64,000 nucleotides of DNA from Tenodera sinensis (lineage: Eukaryota; Arthropoda; Insecta; Mantodea; Mantidae): NCBI GenBank assembly GCA_030765045.1, contig CM060962.1, positions 99,159,412-99,223,411 of the forward strand, read 5' to 3'. Positions within the stretch are counted from its first letter, which is position 1, and every line of letters begins with the position of its first letter. The position numbers and the translations under genes are program-made. Positions 36,190 to 47,781 of this stretch are shown here, piece after piece. The notes below the pieces were generated by a model. That model ran no database searches. It was not told the DNA's origin and was given only the letters and a program-made list of their open reading frames with translations.

Positions 36190-37425
36190 AAACAAAGAAA
36201 GAAAGAAGGATGGGAGGAAAGGGAAGGAAAGGGAAGGGCAGTGGAGCTGAATGGAGTGGAAGGGGAAGGAAGAGAAGGGAGGGAGGAGGGAAGGGAGGAA
36301 GCAAGGGAAGATAAGAGAGGCAGGAAGGGAAGCTAGGAAGGAAGGGAAAGAAGGAAGGGAAGCAAGGAAGGGAACGGAACAGAGGAAGGAAGGAAGGAAG
36401 TGAAGGGAGGAAGGAAGGAAGTGAAGGGAAGAAGGAAGGAAGGGAAGGAAGGAAGGAAGGAAGGAAGGGAAGGAAGGGAAGGAAGGAAAGGAAAGGAAGG
36501 AAGGAAGGAAGGAAGTGAAGGGAAGAAGGAAGGAAGGGAAGGAAGGAAGGAAGGGAAGGAAGGAAGGAAGGGAAGGAAGGAAGGAAGGGAAGGAAGGAAA
36601 GGAAGGAAGGGAAGGGAGAAAGGAAAGGAAGGGAAGGAAGGGAGGAATGGGAGGGAGGAACAAAGGGAAAGGAGGAAGGGGAGGGAGGGATAAAGGGAAA
36701 GGAGGAAGGACGGGAAGGGAATGGAGGGAGGAAGGGAAGGGGAGGAAGGAAGGGAAGGAAAGGGTGGAAGGAAGGGAAGGGAGGAAGGGAAGGAAAGGGA
36801 GGAAGGGAATTGTTGTTTGTAGTGTTTAACGCCCGCTTTTACTACTACGGCACCGCAGGCGGTGACACTGATGATACATGGAATGAAGATGGAGCACCGG
36901 TGGAATGAGATGGCGGGGGAAACCGGAGTACCCGGAGAAAACCCGCCCTGACGCCGCTTCGTCCACTACGAATACCACATGCGGGTCCCTGGGATCGAAC
37001 CCGGGCCGCCTAGGTGGTAGGCGAGCGCGCTAACCGCTCGGCCACGGCGCCGCCGGAGGAAGGGAAGGAAAGGGAGGAAGGGAAGGAAAGGGAGGAAGGA
37101 AGAGAAGTTAGGAAGGAAGAGAAGGGAGGAAGGAATAAAAGGGAGGAAGGAAGAGAAGGGAGGAAGGAAGAAAAGGGAGGAAGGAAGAGAAGGGAGGAAG
37201 GAAGAGAAGGGAGGATGGGAAGGGGAAGGAAAGCAGGGAAGGGATGAAGGGAAGCAAGGAAGGGAAGGGATGAAGGGAAGCAAGGAAGGGAAGGGAAGGA
37301 AGGATGGAGTGAGAGATGGAGGGAGGAAAGGAGGGAGAGGGGAGGTAGGGAGGAAGGGAAGAAAGAAAGAAAAAAATAAAGAAAGAAAAATAAAGAAACG
37401 CCAAGAAAAGAAAGAGGAAGGGAAA
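36190..37425 (+). repeat. GGAA-type polypurine satellite (~1.2 kb)
   Basis: An imperfect GGAA/GGGA/AGGA array covers about 1 kb of near-pure purine on the plus strand, interrupted by a SINE C copy at 36810-37056. Long ORFs over it (Ser/Pro/Phe-rich one way, Lys/Glu/Gly/Arg-rich the other) are artefacts of the repeat. Confidence 0.93.
36810..37056 (-). mobile_element. SINE C, near full length, inside GGAA tract
   Basis: On the minus strand it starts with a Ser/Leu-tRNA-like head (GCCGTGGCCGAGCGGTTAGC; B box GGGTTCGATCCC). The central block follows (TATTCGTAGTGGACGAAGCG; GGCGGGTTTTCTCCGGGTAC). Tail alpha ends GCGGGCGTTAAACACTACAA, then ACAACA. It is the best-preserved copy of the family here, with intact A- and B-box-like promoter elements. 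The flanking repeat (AGGAAGGGA) prevents a unique duplication call. Confidence 0.88.
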
Positions 37426-37689
37426 TTCTATCTAGCAATAGCAAAATTATGAACGATATGTTCTCTGGTCAAAGAAACATGTTGAAGAGGGTATGATTAA
37501 GTGGGAATTTAATTAAATACGTAACACTACCCATACAGTTTATACTGTCCTGCTAGAGTAGCATACAGATTTCACCTTGCCTGAATAAATCTGGAATGAA
37601 AACAAGCTACAAAATGAAATCTCAAAACAGTGTTATAAAATGAAGCAGTTATACTTATTAATTAAATATATATACTTTCAGAGTCTTAC

Positions 37690-37810
37690 CAACTTCAGAT
37701 AAGGTGCGAATGCAGTTCTCTACATTGAAGCGTTGTGAAGGACCTAACCAGGTACACTGTGACATGCGAAATGCTGCTTGTAGCAGCTGGACGAAGATGG
37801 GCTGACGTGT
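37690..37810 (-). CDS. Itpr: IP3 receptor exon (TRQPIFVQLLQAAF...)
   Basis: This 121-nt exon encodes TRQPIFVQLLQAAFRMSQCT, then WLGPSQRFNVENCIRTLSEV, plus the first base of an Ala codon. TRQP.FVQLLQ..FR and the ...C.W...SQ.....CI..L...AKSR string are diagnostic of IP3 receptors. The acceptor is ATTTCATAG and the donor TTG|GTAAGA on the minus strand. It starts in phase 0. In animal IP3 receptors the preceding residues normally form an ...SPFSDQSTT.Q-like segment; that exon was not found in the window, so it lies further upstream or was missed. Confidence 0.93.
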
Positions 37811-39129
37811 CTATGAAATATTAACAAACTGTCTTAAAATATACCTCAAAACATATTTTCTTAAGAGTGTCAAAAATAATCACACAAAGCATGTACTGAA
37901 TAATAAGAACATTTATTTAAGGTTCAGAAAATGCTTATTTTAACCCCTCTATCTTAGTCTTTAAGGTGAGAAGTTGCATCTTGCCATCTTTACTTTTGAA
38001 GGCATAACTGACTACTAGACAAATTAAGAGCTGGGAAATGAAAGCTAACACTGAAATGCAAAACCTGAAAATGATTTATAAGAGAGCTAGAAATGTTGTG
38101 AACACTGAGTTGGCAAAAAAATAAATATTACTGCATGAACCTTCATAAGTTTTCACTAGGCAATATTAAGTGTATTGAATAGTTTTCTACACATGTATCA
38201 CCAACAAAGTTTTAAAATTTATTTTCCATTCACAATTTTACTAAACACAAAACCTGAAAAAAAGTTTATATAATTTCCTCAACCTTCCCTGTCCTAAAGT
38301 GTTAACTATGTGACAGCAAAATATACCTGTTTACATGATATTTGTAGTGCTGTCTCCTGATTTATCAGCAAGAGGCCATATTAGTATAAGTAAATGATGA
38401 GAAAACATAATTCACCTTTTGCTCCCTTAGGTTTATTAGTTTGTTCATTCTCAAGGTTTATAAACCTCATAGCACTTGCAAAAGCCAGTTATCCCAATTT
38501 TTTGTAATTTATCTAGTTCTAACACTGAAACATCACCTCACTTCTGCAGCACTCTACTTGACACTCAGTGTTTGTAACAATACTCTACACACTAGCTGCA
38601 TGTTGAAGCATTAAAACCCAAAATAAAAATTACCACCACTAGTTGTCATTATAATGATATTTAGACTGAGAGCCAGTCTCAACACAGTTGAGATCAATAT
38701 CCTCTGAGCTTTTGATCATAACATGTTGCTGAATACAGAACAGTTGATATTTATAAAATGTCATGGGCATATAATATGTTTTATACAAAGATGCTACTAT
38801 GCTCTCTAACACAAACTACTACCACGCCTACCTAGTTGATATGAGAGAGGCAATACAATTTCCAAACACAACAACTTTAACTGAAAAGAAGAGGCTCACA
38901 TATACCCAAAGCCTGTGTTCCTGATTGAAACAGAATCAAAGCTGAAATGCCCTCAGATATCTCTCTGTTAATCAGAGACCATCCCTGAGGCGGACAAGCC
39001 CTGCTCCCCAGAGAGCACAACACACACATATAAACATGAATGACCACCACCACAGCTTGAGTCCAGCCACAACATACTCGTACATATCACTGTGGCAACT
39101 AGACCACAAGTTTATCTCCCATGAGGATG

Positions 39130-39367
39130 TGAAAAAAATTAAGAATTATTTTGTGTTTAACGATGTTGTCAATTGCCAGGATCACATTAGCATCGCCGGT
39201 GTGCCGGAATTTTGTCCCACAGGAGTTCTTTTACATGCTAGTAAATCTACTGACATGGAGCTGTTGTTTTTTAAGCACACTTAAAAACCATCGGTCTGGG
39301 CCGGATTTGAACCCGCGACCTTGGGATCAGTAGGCCAGCGTCTAACCAACTGAGCCACCCAGACCGA
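39130..39367 (-). mobile_element. SINE family D, near full length, 12-bp TSD
   Basis: The minus-strand copy has head GGTGGCTCAGTTGGTTAGAC, B box GGTTCAAATCC, then a body with GCTTAAAAAACAACAGCTCC and CCTGGCAATTGACAACATCG. CCCATGAGGATG flanks it exactly (39118-39129 and 39368-39379). This intact copy proves that the D parts at 14225-14338 and 15269-15367 were once continuous. Confidence 0.88.
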
Positions 39368-40319
39368 CCCATGAGGATGCAGGACATAGTCTCTGACAAA
39401 ATGTAGGAAACTGCAGATCCCTGTCAGCCAGAACCTAAAGATCCAGAAAATATTGATTTTAACTATCATCCTTATTTAGATGCTCCAGGACCAAGGTGTT
39501 TCTCCTTCCAGACCAGTCCAATCTCTGAATCGTTCCAACTTCTGGAATTTACCATTTCTAAAAGCTTCCTTTTTATGCCTTCTAACTTGGGATCCACCCT
39601 TCCATTACCTTGCTACAACCTGCTGGCTAAAACCAATAACAGACTACCACTTTAACAGAAAATATTATAATTTAACACTGAATGTGATAATGGAAGCATA
39701 AAATTTGTTGAATAATGTTGTTGCTGTTTTCTAGTGCCTTGCATCTGGCAATGAAGCATAACAAACTTGTTTTTTTATAGTGGTAAGAGACTGTTATGTT
39801 ATTAATATAAACTGGTGAACAACACCACTTTTTTGAAAGCTGTTTTTGTTTAAGTTTGTTGCTATTTTAAATTTGCTGAAGAAATTTTGCTATATTCTGA
39901 AATGAGAGCACACTGTATAACAGATTTTCAAATGCCTACTCATAACAGGCTAGAAAAAAATAACAGAACTTTCTTTTGGCCACTTACTCCAATATATTAT
40001 CAATTGGATGTTATAATAAAACAGATTCCATAGGTTACAGTATTCACCTTATCTATTCTCTATATATTTGCATTAGTAAAGCAGTAATTCCAACAGCATA
40101 TTACTCAAAAGTAACTTAAAGAGCTGGAAAGGTATGAAGGAAGAATATCCATGTGTCCACAGAAATTCTTGTTCACAACAGTAGCCAAGTAGTACAGCGA
40201 CTATGTATTCTTCTTTGGCAAAATAACATAAAACTCATTTCACACTTATAAAACACGGTATGCTTGCACCAAAAGGTATACAGTATAGCAATTTTTTTAG
40301 GTAGTACAGGTACAAGCTA

Positions 40320-41259
40320 CGAGGTGCATCCAGAAAGTAAGCCCGATCGCTTCCAGAGATGACACCACCAATCGGATAGGAATACGCGTGCACAGGAGAA
40401 GAGAGGAAGTATATGGTAACATTGCAGTAAAGTTTCAGTTTTTTGATGGCAGTAGTTACTGCTCTGTGCTAGGAGAAAATGGCTGCTCCGATATTGTCTC
40501 CCGCCAAATGCGAGGTTCGTGCAGTCATCCGATTTTTGCATGCTCAAAAGCAATCTCCAGCAGAGAACCATCGCCAATTGTGTCACGTGTTTGGACAAGA
40601 CATCGCTGACAGTAAGGTAAGACGATAGTGCAGGCAATTCACGGAAGGAAGAACCAATATTCACGACGAAGACCATAAATGCCGGCCGTACCTGGTGACG
40701 CCAGAAGGGTTGGAAATTGTGCTGCAAGCAATTGTCTCCCGGTGGGTTGGTTTTCACAAAGTGTGTGCAAGATGAGTGCGTAGACAACTGACAGATGAAC
40801 ACAAAACCAAACGTCTGGCCGCAGCATTGACATTCCTACAGCGATACGCAGCGGAAGGTGACCAGTTTCTCGGCAATATTGTCACTGGAGATGAAACATT
40901 GGTGGCGAATGCCACACCAGAGGCAAAACAACAATCAATGCATTGGCGGCATAGTGGTTCACCTGTGAAGACCAAATTCAAGCACACAATCTCTGTCATA
41001 AAATCGTGTGCATTGTGTTTTGGGATAGACATGGGTGCAGAAAGAAGTGGCTTTGTGGCTGCGGACATTGGCGGCAGAATCCTATGACATGGGCACACAA
41101 TTAATGGTGCACCGTTGCGATAAATGCCTCAACAATGGTGGTGGCTATGTTGAAAAGTAGCCAGTGAGTCTATGTAGTTATTCCAATAAATATTTCTTAC
41201 TTAGTGATGTTTTTGTTCTCTTTATCGGTCATCGGGACTTACTTTCTGGATGCACCTCA
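40320..41259 (+). mobile_element. mariner element, internally deleted (940 bp)
   Basis: Terminal inverted repeats (GAGGTGCATCCAGAAAGTAA on the left; its near-perfect complement ending at 41259) are flanked by TA at 40318-40319 and 41260-41261. Full-length mariners are about 1.3 kb; this copy lost the middle of the transposase gene but kept both ends, so it could have been cross-mobilised. The same terminal sequence ends the mariner at 58158. Confidence 0.92.
40479..41160 (+). pseudogene. mariner transposase, broken
   Basis: The frame starts MAAPILSPAKCEVRAVIRFL with the helix-turn-helix region (ENHRQLCHVFGQD; normally followed by a paired-type second motif), then EGLEIVLQ and RQLTDEHKTKRLAAALTFLQ. 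It continues through NIVTGDETLVANATPE with the first catalytic Asp (GDE) to TISVIKSCALCFGIDMG. Two stops occur at about 40625 and 40770. After ADIGGRIL the sequence jumps to the C-terminal KCLNNGGGYVEK in another frame, so the second and third catalytic residues (HDN and SPD regions) are deleted. Not functional. Confidence 0.92.
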
Positions 41260-43796
41260 TATCTTGTTAACCAGAATTTTTGTTTTAAAAAATATTACGT
41301 AAATAATAAGTAAGATAAATGTAAAATATGTAAAATTCTCCAACGTTTATGTTTTCATACAGCTTATATCTTACAATCAAGAACTGGAGCCTATTGATGT
41401 AGAATTCTAGTTACTGTTTGCTCTATAGAGGTGATCTTGAAATGTCATATCAACTGAAGGCTTACATAATATGTAGTGCTATGAATTTTGATGTAAGAAA
41501 GTGTAATAAAAGGTGACTGTTGATCCACCATGCTGCAAACAGAAATTGGGTCACAAAGTCATAATCATATTGTACTGACTGAGATGCTGATCTATGCATT
41601 TCTTCCTCTTCAAAAAGAAAGAGAATCCCAAACTATTTTTGAAATCCCTTATCTTCTTAATAAGTTTTTCCCCCCAATAAGCTTGTACAATAAGGTGTCA
41701 AAGAACAATCCAAAACCTTCTCTCTGAGAACTGAGAGATAAAGATACAAGCTGTCTTAACTAAATAAATCCAGTAACCTAGCAGATCATAACAAATAGTA
41801 ATTTAATTTTTTTCTTTGCTGATAATATCTCAAATTATGAATTGAAGTGGCAGATGAATTTGGAATGTTTAAGGAGTAGATTTGGCTAATAGATTATTGA
41901 ACATCTCAACTTCATCTGCACAAGAGAAGGTATTTTCTAACTGGTCTTTTGTGTATAAGGCTAACAGAAATCGTCTTGCATTTTAAAAATTGAAAAAGCT
42001 AGTGATTTTTTATTACTCACATAAAATGAAAGTTCAAATGTGCAATGATTACGGTCTAGATAATGTTAATATATAATGTTCCGAGTTATTCATTACTATT
42101 ACTTGTTTAATTTGCAACCACTGAATGCTGGAGTTCAGGGGACATTTCTATAAAAGAATCTGTTTTGAAACCCAATGGGGACCAAATTCTTATATGAATG
42201 TTTTGTGTTTTCCTTTCTATTGGGTGCAGATCAGAAACAGAAATTTTATACAAAAAATAAAATGAGTAAGTAACTTTATTTCAAACCAACAAGAGATAAA
42301 TGTGTTTTTACAATATACTAGTTTAAACTAAATATGATTTCTACGTTATTCTTAATATCCCATTTAATGAGATAATGTTCTATATTGTCTGTGCTAAACG
42401 ACTACTCATCAAATATCTGGGAAGTATAGCTCAACAGAATTTCTGTATGCCAAGAGCTTGTATAAGCTTAAGAAATGAAATAATCCATATTTAGACTGTG
42501 AAAACCAATAAATGTTAATTTTTTACATGTGCAGGAAACAGTTTTCCGCACTGTGTATTTTACATGTAAATTAAATGCAAAATACATACAGGTAATTTAC
42601 TCACTCAACCTTGTATACAAGTGTTTAGTTTAAATATGAGGATTATTTTTACCATTTTGTTTTTACTGCCACTTGAATTCATCAAATTCAATTTTGTAGC
42701 TATTCTAGTGACTTAAGGAGATTGATGAAAAAAGTTAAAGGAAATGAAGAGTCTGATTTTCTGCTTTTGTTCTTGAAAACATTTTAAAGCTAATGATTTT
42801 AAGATATATATCTCAGGCTTTTATGCTTTAACTATTTGCTGCACTTAGCAATTTTAACACATTCAGTACAATCTCAATAGATTGCTTAATACGGTAATGA
42901 AGAAAAGGTTCACCTATATTAGCATTTATCTTTCTATTCATTACATCCGAGTTCCTCTCTTTCGGCTATCAAGCTTTATTTCTATCTAACTTAAGTTTCA
43001 CAGGTCAGGAACAGACTAGTTCACTTAAGACATACAATGACAAACTACTTTTATTCATTCTGAAAAGAAAAAGAATTTCTTAAATCTAAAAGTTTGTTAT
43101 GTTGATCAGTAAGTTATGCACTTTAAAAAAATAATGACATAGAAATTTATCCTTATTCACACTATGCTTTAATATTACTGAGAGCTATAATAAATATCAA
43201 TAATATTAATCATAATGATACTTGATAGAGAGAAATTATGTCTAACTTATGTCTATCTATTTAACCATTATTCCCAAATTTACATGGCTATTCATCTAAC
43301 AGAGCTAAAAGGTTGATCCTGTTTTTCTGAAGAGGAGTGAGATCAAAACAAGGCAGGATACAAGTTCGCTGCTCTCAGAGGCTGGAAGCTCAAATATCAC
43401 CAACTACACGTTCCAAGCTTAAAAAAATTCTATAAAAATAATGGACTTTATCTTTTATTAGATCTCTTGGATATAAAAAAGAAATACTGCTTACTTGTTT
43501 TACAAAAGTGCTTTTATAGACTATTTCTCTTCTTTTGGTGTTTTCAAATTATCAATCTTTTGGGAGTGTATTAGTTTTGAATTTGCTAGTATTATACTTA
43601 CACAAGGCATTTTTTGGGCAGTACAGAACAGGTAATTTTACCCTCTCTTGCAATCAACTACAATTTTACCTTTTTTAATAAAAGAAACTGGTCATGCTAA
43701 TATGTGAAAAAAGATTTTAAAGTACATGAATCATATAGATATAAGTTGAAGGGTTATTATTTTAAATTACGGGCAACAATGACCATTAGATGATAG

Positions 43797-44045
43797 AATC
43801 AGACTGAAAAATTCAATGTCATTGCTAGGATTGGATCTTTGGCTTACCATGTCACTGCTATAATTCCCGAGGTACCATGGCAACATCTGGCACATTAAAT
43901 TCCCCAAATGACTCATACTTGATGCTGTGCTGGCATGTTGCCATGATAGCTCAGTGTTGTGGTAAGTTGATCTGTGATCAATATCCCTGCTATGGCATTG
44001 AACTTTTCACTCTGATTCCCGTTTTTCTAACTTTAGCCTACACAA
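43797..44045. mobile_element. Two SINE G copies in inverted orientation
   Basis: The left half (43797-43900, minus) and right half (43930-44045, plus) are both related to the SINE-like copy at 57500-57625. Shared parts are TGCCATGATAGCTCAGTG (head), GGCATTGAACTTTTCACTCT and GATTCC. Facing heads make a loose fold-back. Both are diverged. Boundaries approximate. Confidence 0.5.
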
Positions 44046-44749
44046 GAAAGAAAAACTCATGAACAACAATTTCCATTGTTAAATGTATTTCATAATGAGA
44101 ATGTCATATAATAGTGGTTTATTTTTATGAGCTTAGCATCATGACAACTGCTGCAGATCTTATGGGTTGATGAATAAAATGAAAGGAGTTGTGGCACAAA
44201 AGCCAATTAACTACTAGCACCTAAATTACCTTTTTCCATATAAAATTTAACACACTGCATGCCTAAAATGACAAATGCATACCTCTACATCATGACAGAA
44301 GTGAACTAATATTAGCATTCAATACTGTATATACAGATTACCACTGCATATTAATTTCTCCAAATTAATCAAAGTATGTTAACACATTAGTACATGTAGT
44401 TCATTTTTAATTTACAGGTATGGTATCATTGTGATTTCAATTAAAGACTACAGTATATGCAGCAAATGTGTCATTAAACTTAAATATTGTGTGCACCTAT
44501 GGCAAAGTGCAAGAATATATTGTCAGTGAGTTTGCAAAATATTACTTCAAAGAATACCATGCTTCAACTTCCAGCCCTGAGTTCATACACCATTAATACC
44601 AGTAAGCTACCTGCTGTAAATACTTTGGAAAGGCACCCTGAAAGAGGTTAGGCAAAAAGTAGACATAATTTACACATAGAAGAGTACCAGTTCCTCATCC
44701 CCAAATCAAACAAATCTCATTATCTTTGTAAAGTACAGAATATACGAGG

Positions 44750-44980
44750 CCTCGAGTATCAAAGACGGACTATGCACAGTGAGTTCAAGTCGCCGTTTTG
44801 ACTGGATGGCATTATGTTGGAGTTTGAAAGTAACCACATATTTTAAATGTCAAAATATATTTCATATATTTCTGAATGGAACTACATTTGCCATTAAATT
44901 CAACGCAAGAAGATTGATAGGAACACGTTCAAGTTCCCACGTCAACCGGATGGGATTATGTCCATCTTTGATACTAGAAA
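44750..44980. repeat. Imperfect inverted repeat, possible MITE
   Basis: GAGTATCAAAGACGGAC at 44754-44770 is nearly complementary to GTCCATCTTTGATACTAG around 44958-44975. A partial direct repeat (TGGATGGCATTATGT / CGGATGGGATTATGT) lies inside. No duplication could be assigned. Confidence 0.35.
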
Positions 44981-45652
44981 TCTCAGATGTATGCGTTTTT
45001 TTGGTACTCCACCCAAAAATTTTATGTCCAAATTTCGGCAGAAATATGTTTTGAAGCTGCCTGAATCCAATAAAGCACTTTTAGAAAAAGGTCTATGTGT
45101 GAACAGCATAACTCAAAAATGAAAAGTCGGCTAAAAACCAAATTTGGTGTTTAAGTTTAGTATCTTTCATGGATGTGACACGAAGATTTTGAAGAAACTT
45201 CCTCCACCCTAAACTACCTTTTACATCAATGTGAACATTTTTTGAAAATTTTGATTTTGTCGAAAATGGTTCAAACAATTTTGATTAAAATGCCATATGT
45301 TTAATATATTTTTATGGCAAATGAAATGTATATTTTGAATTTTCTGGTTATAGCCCATATAGTCCTGTTTGCTCTTGACAACTTCTGCGTAACTGGTAAA
45401 TCGTAAGACACAGACCAAATCTTACTATACAAAAAATTTAAATCTCGTTAAAACACACAATTTATGTCCAAATGGATTTTTTTTTTTGTGGAGTGAACCA
45501 TTTAGAAGATATTCCTTGTTATTTTGTTTTGTTTTTATACAAAGAAGATTTCTAAGTAAATTCAGTATTTTTATATCACTATGGGTAATCAAATTCACAG
45601 CTGCCCTTTTGTTTGCAGAAGTTAACAAGAGAGTATAGGAAGGGGAGAGTAG

Positions 45653-45654
<2 letters not shown>

Positions 45655-45735
<81 letters not shown>
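45655..45735 (+). repeat. (GA)n microsatellite
   Basis: About 38 uninterrupted GA units, with further GAGA-rich sequence to about 45860. Confidence 0.95.
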
Positions 45736-45738
<3 letters not shown>

Positions 45739-46026
45739 TCTACATTCAACTTAGAAAATATGCTAATATTGGGGAGAGAATGATAAAGATGAGGTAATAC
45801 AGGAGAGAGAGAGAAAAAGGAAAGGGGATACAGTAAGAAAGTGAGAGAGAAAGAAAAGTAGCTTTGCTTGTAATGCAATTACACAAGTTGAGCTGTAAGT
45901 TCTACTCTTATTACAATAAATGTGTTACTAATGACAATAATGATGACAGAAAAAAGTTGTCTGTAATTCCGCACAAACATTAACGTAATGTAACACTCAA
46001 GATTTATGCCTAAGGCATTAAAAATT

Positions 46027-46315
46027 CTTTTGTAGTGTTGTTGTTAGCTAATGCTGGATCTCTGACAATGAAGTCAGTGTTGAACACCTGTTCTTACTCC
46101 ACGCAACACAGATGGTGGACACTGATGATACATGAAATGATATGATAGTTTGGAAAGGAAATTTAGGAAGGGCATGGTCCAAGCCTAAGTTTAGGGTACT
46201 AGTCCAGCATTTATCAGTTAGGAAGACTGAGGAAAACCTGGACAAAACCTCTTTCAGGGAGGATGGCGCTGGCAGGAACTGAACTGCTGACCTCCAATTC
46301 TAAGTCCACGCCTAA
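46027..46315 (-). mobile_element. Diverged SINE C-like copy, split by a LINE-tail insertion
   Basis: The plus strand begins TTTTGTAGTGTTG and, after 35 inserted bases, resumes GTGTTGAACACCTGTTCTTA and GGTGGACACTGATGATACAT, the complement of tail alpha. The body resembles 32738-32985. An old copy. Confidence 0.6.
46041..46075 (-). mobile_element. 35-bp LINE/F tail insertion with 7-bp TSD
   Basis: The insert, TTGTTAGCTAATGCTGGATC then TCTGACAATGAAGTC, is the complement of the last 35 nt of the RNase H LINE and of element F. AGTGTTG flanks it exactly (46034-46040 and 46076-46082), interrupting a SINE C tail. Confidence 0.8.
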
Positions 46316-46849
46316 ACAATCCTTGTTGCTCATATTTAATGTGAAAAGCTTTTAAGCTCTGGCAGTCTCTATGAAAGGAGCATAGGTTTACAAGACAGGA
46401 AGATTAGATATGATGGAAAAAAATGTATTAATAAATATGAGCAGAATCACAAGACAATGAAGTTGCAGTCAGGTGATGATAAAGGCATTCCTTTAAACTC
46501 GTTCTGAGGTAAGTATCCTATTTAGTGAAATTTGTGAGACTAGTGAAATTGGTATATCTGTGAACAAACTAACACTTTTAAGACAATGACTATTTGTCTA
46601 ATCTTTCAGGCTAAGCGAAGTCAAAATATCAAGCAATCAGATGTACATCATAGATATAACTTATGGACATATTATAAATAAGTTGCAATATGAGATACAG
46701 AACTGGATATGAAATGTTCATGGCTAAGTTTACTTATGCTGCCACAACAGTATGATAGCGCACATAATACCTCACTTGGTAATATCATGGACACAGAAGG
46801 GTGTAATCTATACTTTGAATACCAGTGATGACCCAAATTTTCACATCTA

Positions 46850-47515
46850 TTGCCAACCTTTACCCTACACATAGCAAGTATGAAAATAATTTCTGTAGTG
46901 GTGGAGTCCAAAGATGACTTACAGAGAGCAACTCATCAATTACAAATGGTCATGGAGACATATAATCTCACAATTTCAAAGAATAAAACTAAAACAATGG
47001 CTTTTAAAGGAGCTGACCATAGAAGATGTAAAATAGTCCTGGGACAAGAAATTATAGAGGTGTCCTTTAACTATTTAGGCTGCAGTATATCATATCTAAA
47101 AGAACAAGATGCTACAAATAAAATTAGTAAATTTCAGCAAATGTGCGGAACAATAAGAAGAACTTTAAGGAATAAAGCACAACGTTCAACACAGCTATAT
47201 TAGCTGTACCACTTTTAACTTATGATGCAGAAAACTGGTCTATAAATTGAGCAACTAAAAAGAAAATAGAAAGCAGTGAAATGAAACTTCTAAAAAGTGT
47301 GGCTGTGTCACTCACTTAGATCACCAGAGAATTTGAATTAATACAGCAAAAAAAGAATAACTGGTATCAACTCATAACAAAAATAAATGATGACCAACTA
47401 CCAAAAAAAAAAATGTTAGATTACAAACCAAGAGGACATAGAAATGTCAGCAGACCAAGAAGAAGATGGTTGGATGATATCGCCTTTGAAGATGGAACAG
47501 GTCAATAGGCCTAAT
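46850..47515 (+). pseudogene. RTE-like LINE, RT thumb and C-terminus
   Basis: The plus strand gives VESKDDLQRATHQLQMVMET, NLTISKNKTKTMAF, FNYLGCSISYLKEQDATNKI and KFQQMCGTIRRTLRNK. These match the segment after the YADD box of RTE-like reverse transcriptases. Across stops it continues with PLLTYDAENWS, LDYKPRGHRNVSRPRRRWLD and EDGTGQ, followed by a GATGATGATGATG tail. Such short-repeat tails are usual for the RTE group. The RT active site is missing (5' truncation). The frame is broken after about 117 codons. Confidence 0.8.
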
Positions 47516-47708
47516 CCTTGTTATTGTTGTTGATGATGATGATGAAATTATTTCCAAAACGGAACGTTTTTTGTAAGCTTGACATCATTTAACTTCGTAT
47601 TTCATGCCGTCAGCAAATGAATGAAATCAAGTGAATGTTCTTAGTGTCTGGTGATTTCTTCCTTTCTATTGTTCTTTTTACTGTGTAATGGACCATCAAC
47701 TCTCCTTA

Positions 47709-47781
47709 TGAGTGAATGAATGAATGAATGAATGAATGAATGAATGAATGAATGAATGAATGAATGAATGAATGAATGAAA
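47709..47781 (+). repeat. (TGAA)n microsatellite
   Basis: About 18 tandem TGAA units. Confidence 0.95.

Larger units (their letters stand above)
33550..37689 (-). other. Itpr: Itpr intron (4.1 kb)
   Basis: The phase-1 intron has donor TTG|GTAAGA at 37.69 kb and acceptor GTTTTAG at 33.55 kb. It holds a SINE B copy and the large GGAA tract with a SINE C insertion. Around 34997 the plus strand reads ACTGGGTGTCCCAAAAAACC, which resembles the terminus of a DNA transposon but has no partner here. Nothing else is recognised in 33550-34990 and 35385-36185. Confidence 0.85.

Noticed and set aside
36178..36829. Long ORFs of 97-161 codons over the GGAA tract, and similar ones at 36966-37452
   Set aside because: They are pure consequences of the polypurine repeat, with Ser/Pro/Phe or Lys/Glu/Gly composition and no domain.
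47709..47781. Possible CRISPR-like or regularly spaced repeat
   Set aside because: A simple tetranucleotide tandem repeat without spacers; no CRISPR array exists in this eukaryotic window.
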